Made by a program: the position numbers and the translations under genes
The notes under the pieces: generated by a model
Told to the model about the DNA's origin: nothing
The model's input: the letters and a program-made list of their open reading frames with translations, nothing else
Databases searched by the model: none
Shown: positions 56,243-59,736 of the stretch, piece after piece
How the letters are laid out: each line of letters opens with the position of its first letter
Position numbering within the stretch: position 1 is the first letter of the stretch
Source: Burkholderiaceae bacterium
Lineage (GTDB): Bacteria; Pseudomonadota; Gammaproteobacteria; Burkholderiales; Burkholderiaceae_C
Direction: 5' to 3'
NCBI GenBank assembly: GCA_023150375.1
Contig: JAKLLA010000023.1
Coordinates: 1-59,736 of the forward strand
DNA length: 59,736 bases

Positions 56243-57823
56243 TCAGGCCGCGGGCGTCAACCGGGTCAGCACCGAGGCGCTGGCCTGCACCGCGGCGCGG
56301 CGGTGGTAGAAGTTCAGCGCGCGCAGCCCGCCGAGTTCCTCGCCGCCACCGGCGCGGCCCGGCCCGCCGTGCAGCGACTGCGGCATCACGTTGCCGTGGC
56401 CGCTGTGCAGCGCGGCGACCTCGGGGGTGATGAGGTGCACGCGGCCGTGGCTGGCGGCCAGGTTCAGCGCCGTGCCGGCCAGCGCGGCGGCCGAGGCCTC
56501 GCCATCCTCCCCATACAGCGAGCAGGCCAGCGAGCCCTCGCCGCGCTCGACCAGCGCCTCGGCCTGCGGCAGGTCGCGGTAGGCCATCAGCGTGGCGACG
56601 GGGCCGAAGACTTCGGTGCGGTGCAGGACGTCGGCGCTGTCCGCGTCGCGCCGGCCCAGCAGCACGGGAGCGTGGCAGGCGGCCACCGCCGGGTCGGCGT
56701 CGAGGAAGGCGGTGCCGCGGCCGTCGAAAAGCACCTGAGCCTCGCCCTGCAGCTGTGCCAGCCCGTCCTGCACGCTGCGCAGCTGCGCACGGCTGACCAG
56801 TGCGCCCATGCGCACCGCCTCGTTGCGCGGGTTGCCGACCGTCGTCTTGGCCAGGCGTGCGCCGATGGCCTCGGCCGCCGCGTCGTAGACCGACTCGGGC
56901 ACGAAGATGCGCCGGATCGCGGTGCACTTCTGGCCGGACTTCTGCGTCATCTCGCGCACCACCTCCTTGACCAGCAGGTCGAAGGCGGGCGAGCCCGGCG
57001 TGGCGTCCGGCATCAGCAGGGCCGAGTTCACGCTGTCGGCCTCGATGTTCACGCGCACCGAGCGCTCCGCCACGGCGGGGTGGCGGCGCAGCAGCGCGGC
57101 GGTGTCGGCCGAGCCGGTGAAGCTCAGCACGTCGAAGGGCTGCAGCGCGTCCAGCAGGCCGGCGGAGCTGCCGCAGACGATGTTCAGCGCGCCTTCGGGC
57201 AGCACGCCGGCCTCGACCACGTCCTTCACCATGCGCTGCGTCAGCCAGGCGGTGGCGGTGGCCGGCTTGACCACCACCGGCACGCCGGCCAGCAGCGCGG
57301 GCGCGGCCTTTTCCCACAGGCCCCAGCTCGGGAAGTTGAAGGCGTTGACGAACAGCGCCAGCCCGCGCGTGGGCACCTGCACATGCTGGCTGGCGAAGGC
57401 GCCGCCCTTGGCCAGCGCGGTGGCGTCGCCATCCACCAGGAAGGGCGGCAAGTACGGGGTCTCCGGCAGCGTCGCGCCCAGCTTGGCGTAGACGCCCAGG
57501 GTGTAGATCGCGCCGTCGACGTCCACGCCCGAGTCGGCCTTCGTGGTGCCGGAGTTGGCGGTGGCGATCTCGTAGTAGGCGTCGCGACTCGCCTGCAGCA
57601 CCTTGGCGACGGCACCGAGCCGCTCGGCGCGCTGGCGGTAGCTCAGCGCACGCAGGCCGGCGCCACCGACGCGGCGGGCGTGGGCGAAGCCGCCCGGCAG
57701 GTCCAGCCCGGTGGCGTCGACGCGCACCAGTTCGGTCCCGAGCACCGGGTCGACGAGGGCCGTGCCGGCGCCGCTGCCGAGGGTCCAGCGGCCGCCGAGG
57801 TGGTTGGCAAGCAGTTCGGTCAT
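56243..57823 (-). CDS. boxD: 3,4-dehydroadipyl-CoA semialdehyde dehydrogenase BoxD
   Basis: A 526-residue aldehyde dehydrogenase that oxidises the ring-opened semialdehyde of the box pathway to 3,4-dehydroadipyl-CoA with NADP+. Catalytic Cys in [11 protein letters not shown] and Glu in NIEADSVN are present, with [31 protein letters not shown] for cofactor binding and the C-terminal [19 protein letters not shown] of the PaaZ/BoxD group. Length and end agree with stand-alone BoxD; no hydratase domain is fused. It follows the DUF4863 gene by 31 nt. Confidence 0.93.
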   Translation of the reverse strand: MTELLANHLGGRWTLGSGAGTALVDPVLGTELVRVDATGLDLPGGFAHARRVGGAGLRALSYRQRAERLGAVAKVLQASRDAYYEIATANSGTTKADSGVDVDGAIYTLGVYAKLGATLPETPYLPPFLVDGDATALAKGGAFASQHVQVPTRGLALFVNAFNFPSWGLWEKAAPALLAGVPVVVKPATATAWLTQRMVKDVVEAGVLPEGALNIVCGSSAGLLDALQPFDVLSFTGSADTAALLRRHPAVAERSVRVNIEADSVNSALLMPDATPGSPAFDLLVKEVVREMTQKSGQKCTAIRRIFVPESVYDAAAEAIGARLAKTTVGNPRNEAVRMGALVSRAQLRSVQDGLAQLQGEAQVLFDGRGTAFLDADPAVAACHAPVLLGRRDADSADVLHRTEVFGPVATLMAYRDLPQAEALVERGEGSLACSLYGEDGEASAAALAGTALNLAASHGRVHLITPEVAALHSGHGNVMPQSLHGGPGRAGGGEELGGLRALNFYHRRAAVQASASVLTRLTPAA

Positions 57824-57854
57824 GGGGAAGTCAGGTGGGGCCTGGGCAGGGCGC

Positions 57855-58325
57855 TCAGGCCTTGGTGAACTCGATGGCGCCGGCCGGCAGCAGGTAGAGC
57901 ACGTAGGCGCGCCCGCCGCGCACGGTCGGGCGGTGGGCGCTGCCGGGCGGGTAGACCAGCCAGCCGGCGCCGCGGCCGTCGAAGGTGGCGCTGGCGTCCA
58001 CCGGCAGGATCAGGTCGATCTCGCCGTTCGGGTGCGCGTGGTGCGGGCCGGCGATGTCGGCCATGTCCACCACGTCCACCGAAAAGCCGCTCAGCGCCTC
58101 GCTGGGCTTGAAGATGCGGCCGTAGCGGATGCCGCCGCCTTCGCGATTGCACAGCCAGCCCTCGGCCACGCCGGTGCGGATCGATTCGGCCAGTTCCGCG
58201 TAGCTCTCGCTTTGCGCGCCGTGCTGCGCGTTCAGCCAGGCGTCCAGCGTGCCATCCAGCGGCCGGCCGGCCAGTTCGGTGGTCAGCCGGGCGATCCGGG
58301 CATGCATCAGGTCTTGTGACATCAT
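57855..58325 (-). CDS. DUF4863 protein (PnbB-like), first gene of the box operon
   Basis: A 156-residue cupin-like protein of the DUF4863 family, which includes 4-hydroxylaminobenzoate lyase PnbB. Visible parts are GWLCNREGGGIRYGRIFKPS, the metal-ligand-like GPHHAHPNGEIDLILPVD, and GWLVYPPGSAHRPTVRGGRA with another His. Double ATG at 58325/58322; AGGAG is 11-14 nt upstream. It leads the operon behind the promoter at 58461-58489. PnbB homologues recur beside box genes, but their job on the benzoate route is not settled; activity on hydroxylaminobenzoate here is only a possibility. Confidence 0.85.
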   Translation of the reverse strand: MMSQDLMHARIARLTTELAGRPLDGTLDAWLNAQHGAQSESYAELAESIRTGVAEGWLCNREGGGIRYGRIFKPSEALSGFSVDVVDMADIAGPHHAHPNGEIDLILPVDASATFDGRGAGWLVYPPGSAHRPTVRGGRAYVLYLLPAGAIEFTKA

Positions 58326-58437
58326 GGCTCGCGAGGCTCCTGGTCGGGGTGGGTGTCTCGGTGAATCTCTCGATCGCTGTACCGGCCGCTTCGCGGTCAC
58401 CCCAGGGGACTGAACCGGCTTGCGACCGCGCGTCTTA

Positions 58438-58455
58438 TGCATTATTGTGCGTGCA
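58438..58455. promoter_or_regulatory. TGCA-containing operator at the box start site
   Basis: TGCA occurs at 58438-58441 and 58452-58455 with TGCG at 58448-58451 between them. TGCA repeats joined to palindromes are the known operator style of the BzdR/BoxR regulators. The block covers the predicted start of the minus-strand box transcript. Confidence 0.5.
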
Positions 58456-58460
58456 GTAAA

Positions 58461-58489
58461 ACGATAGCCACCGTCCCATAGGGTGTCAA
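58461..58489 (-). promoter_or_regulatory. sigma70-type promoter of the box/liv operon
   Basis: On the minus strand: a perfect -35 TTGACA (58484-58489), a 17-nt spacer and -10 TATCGT (58461-58466). Predicted start near 58454, leaving a leader of about 130 nt before the DUF4863 gene. It is flanked on both sides by operator-like sequences. Confidence 0.75.
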
Positions 58490-58501
58490 GCACTATAGTG
58501 C
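58490..58501. promoter_or_regulatory. Palindromic BoxR-type operator
   Basis: GCACTATAGTGC is a perfect 12-bp palindrome, continued to TGCA at 58499-58502. It abuts the box -35 and lies where the -35 of boxR would be if TAGGAT (58519-58524) is the boxR -10. Binding by BoxR is inferred from neighbourhood and motif style. Confidence 0.6.
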
Positions 58502-58550
58502 ATGCCTGGTGTTTCCCCTAGGATCCTGCTCCCCCACCTCCCGTACAGCG

Positions 58551-59558
58551 ATGCGAGCCCAGACCCTGGCCAGCTTCGACGGCCCGACGGCCGCGCACCG
58601 GGCCGCCCCGGCCCCTTCCTCGACGACGCCCGCCGCGCCGCCGCCTTCGGACGCACCCGGGGCCGTGCCGCCCGTGCCGGCGGACGAGGCCGAGGGCAAG
58701 AATCCCTTCCTGGTCGCGCTGGGCGAGCGGGTGCGCAGCCTGCGTGCGCGGCGCGGGCTGACGCGCAAGGCGGTCGCGGTGGCCGCCGACGTGTCCGAGC
58801 GCCACCTGGCCAACCTCGAATACGGCATCGGCAATGCATCCATCCTGGTGCTGCAGCAGGTGGCCGGGGCGCTGCAGTGCTCGCTGGCCGAGCTGATCGG
58901 CGACGTCACGACCTCCTCGCCCGAGTGGCTGCTGATCCGCGAACTGCTCGAGCACCGCAACGAGGCCGAGCTGCGGCGCGCGCGCATCGAACTGGCCGAG
59001 CTGTTCGGCAACCGCACCGATGCGCGCGCGCGCAGCAACCGCATCGCCCTGATCGGCCTGCGCGGCGCGGGCAAGTCCACGCTGGGCCAGATGCTGGCCG
59101 AGGACCTGGGCTTTCCCTTCATCGAGCTCAGCCGCGAGATCGAGAAGTTCGCCGGCTGCAGCATCCGCGAGATCCACGACCTCTACGGCACCAACGCCTA
59201 TCGCCGCTACGAGCGCCGCGCCCTCGAGGAGGCGATCCAGATCTACCCCGAGGTGGTCATCGCCACACCGGGCGGCATCGTCTCGGATCCCGCCACCTTC
59301 AACCTGCTGCTGGCGCACTGCACCACCGTGTGGCTGCAGGCCACCCCCGAGGAGCACATGGGGCGCGTGGCCGCCCAGGGCGACCTGCGACCGATGGCCG
59401 CCAGCAAGGAGGCGATGGACGACCTGCGGCGCATCCTCGACGGACGTTCGGCCTTCTACTCCAAGGCCGACCTGGTCTTCGACACCAGCGCCCAGCCGCT
59501 GGAGCCCAGCCGCGAGGCACTGGGCCGGCAGGTCAAGGCGGCGCTGGGGCTGGGTTGA
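58551..59558 (+). CDS. boxR: BoxR-type regulator (XRE domain plus shikimate kinase-like domain)
   Basis: A 335-residue regulator. After a Pro/Ala-rich N-terminus it has an XRE helix-turn-helix (about 54-108: ALGERVRSLRARRGLTRKAVAVAADVSERHLANLEYG...) and then a shikimate kinase-like domain with Walker A GLRGAGKST at 169-177, SREIEKFAGCSIREIHDLYG and VIATPGGIVSDPATFNLL. This layout is that of BzdR/BoxR, where the second domain senses benzoyl-CoA and relieves repression. ATG 58551 fits the family; a GTG at 58509 would add 14 residues. Divergent from the box operon. Confidence 0.94.
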   Translation: MRAQTLASFDGPTAAHRAAPAPSSTTPAAPPPSDAPGAVPPVPADEAEGKNPFLVALGERVRSLRARRGLTRKAVAVAADVSERHLANLEYGIGNASILVLQQVAGALQCSLAELIGDVTTSSPEWLLIRELLEHRNEAELRRARIELAELFGNRTDARARSNRIALIGLRGAGKSTLGQMLAEDLGFPFIELSREIEKFAGCSIREIHDLYGTNAYRRYERRALEEAIQIYPEVVIATPGGIVSDPATFNLLLAHCTTVWLQATPEEHMGRVAAQGDLRPMAASKEAMDDLRRILDGRSAFYSKADLVFDTSAQPLEPSREALGRQVKAALGLG

Positions 59559-59601
59559 GAGGCCCGGCCGGCCGCGGCGCCGGTTCGTTCACAGGTTCTC
59601 A

Positions 59602-59670
59602 GAGGGTGTCCCCGAAATGATTGACTAACTTGTGTTGCCCGAGAGAATGGGGCGACGCAGGAGGTCGATC
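59602..59670 (+). mobile_element. Possible left end of an insertion sequence
   Basis: From 59602 (GAGGGTGTCCCCGAAATGAT...) the sequence turns distinctly less GC-rich than the flanking genes and leads at once to a short gene start with a very strong ribosome site. That is the layout of an IS end: terminal repeat, short leader, transposase. The other end is outside the window, so neither repeat nor target duplication can be confirmed. Confidence 0.4.
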
Positions 59671-59736
59671 ATGGGCGAGGGCAAGGACAAGGGCGGGCGA
59701 CGGCCGCTGCTCAACGATGAGCACGTGGAGGTGCTG
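59671..59736 (+). CDS. N-terminal fragment, possible transposase
   Basis: Only 22 codons are visible (MGEGKDKGGRRPLLNDEHVE...), running off the right edge. AGGAGG (59659-59664) sits 6 nt before the ATG. The basic, Gly-rich start followed by RPLLNDEHVEVL resembles the first helix of IS transposase DNA-binding domains, perhaps IS630-like, but the piece is too short for a firm call. Confidence 0.4.
   Translation, partial: MGEGKDKGGRRPLLNDEHVEVL

Overview
The window is GC-rich, densely coded bacterial chromosome. Gene content and order point to a betaproteobacterium of the order Burkholderiales, probably of the Leptothrix/Sphaerotilus/Rubrivivax kind. The markers are the str cluster, the TPR-lolB-ispE-tRNA-Gln-prs-rplY-pth order, mutM-GTPase-mutY, nadK-recN-rapZ with hrcA divergent, an XrtA/PEP-CTERM-type exopolysaccharide cluster and an aerobic benzoyl-CoA (box) operon. 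The genus cannot be fixed from the sequence alone.

Layout. 1-3593: the str operon on the minus strand (rpsL, rpsG, fusA, start of tuf) behind a good sigma70-type promoter. 3681-11035: an FMN-dependent L-lactate-type dehydrogenase, a glycerophosphodiesterase, a 1306-residue FAD/Fe-S dehydrogenase, a DUF971 protein and ubiE. 11366-20344: six exopolysaccharide genes (sugar transferase, export lipoprotein, chain-length protein, tyrosine autokinase, outer-membrane barrel, ATPase). The ATPase carries a long C-terminal domain that reads like a decayed UDP-GlcNAc 2-epimerase. 20380-38081: mostly housekeeping genes (ftsY, rsmD, coaD, ferredoxin, pth, rplY, prs, tRNA-Gln, ispE, lolB, TPR protein, mutM, dynamin-like GTPase, mutY, LON-domain protein, rapZ, recN, nadK). 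38182-41621: hrcA, a CAT-anticodon tRNA and a Cache/CZB chemoreceptor.

41637-59736 is a catabolic region. It begins with a DUF3237 gene, a LuxR-type regulator and an orphan Bug-type periplasmic protein. Next an IclR regulator is divergent from a pcaF-type 3-oxoadipyl-CoA thiolase across a perfect palindrome, followed by a 4-hydroxybenzoyl-CoA thioesterase. A ten-gene minus-strand array follows: DUF4863 gene, boxD, benzoate-CoA ligase, alpha/beta hydrolase, livKHMGF and a feruloyl-CoA synthetase-like gene. boxR is divergent from this array. Together these genes would import aromatic acids, activate them to CoA thioesters, oxidise the ring-opened semialdehyde and thiolyse 3-oxoadipyl-CoA. The ring epoxidase and ring-opening genes boxA, boxB and boxC are not in the window. 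The last bases after boxR look like the edge of an insertion sequence.

Main points for a second look: the ATPase/epimerase-like fusion, the operator and promoter layout between boxR and the box operon, the IclR palindrome, a 121-nt imperfect hairpin inside the liv operon, -10 hexamers placed so that hrcA, mutM and rsmD mRNAs may be leaderless, and the dynamin-like GTPase between mutM and mutY.
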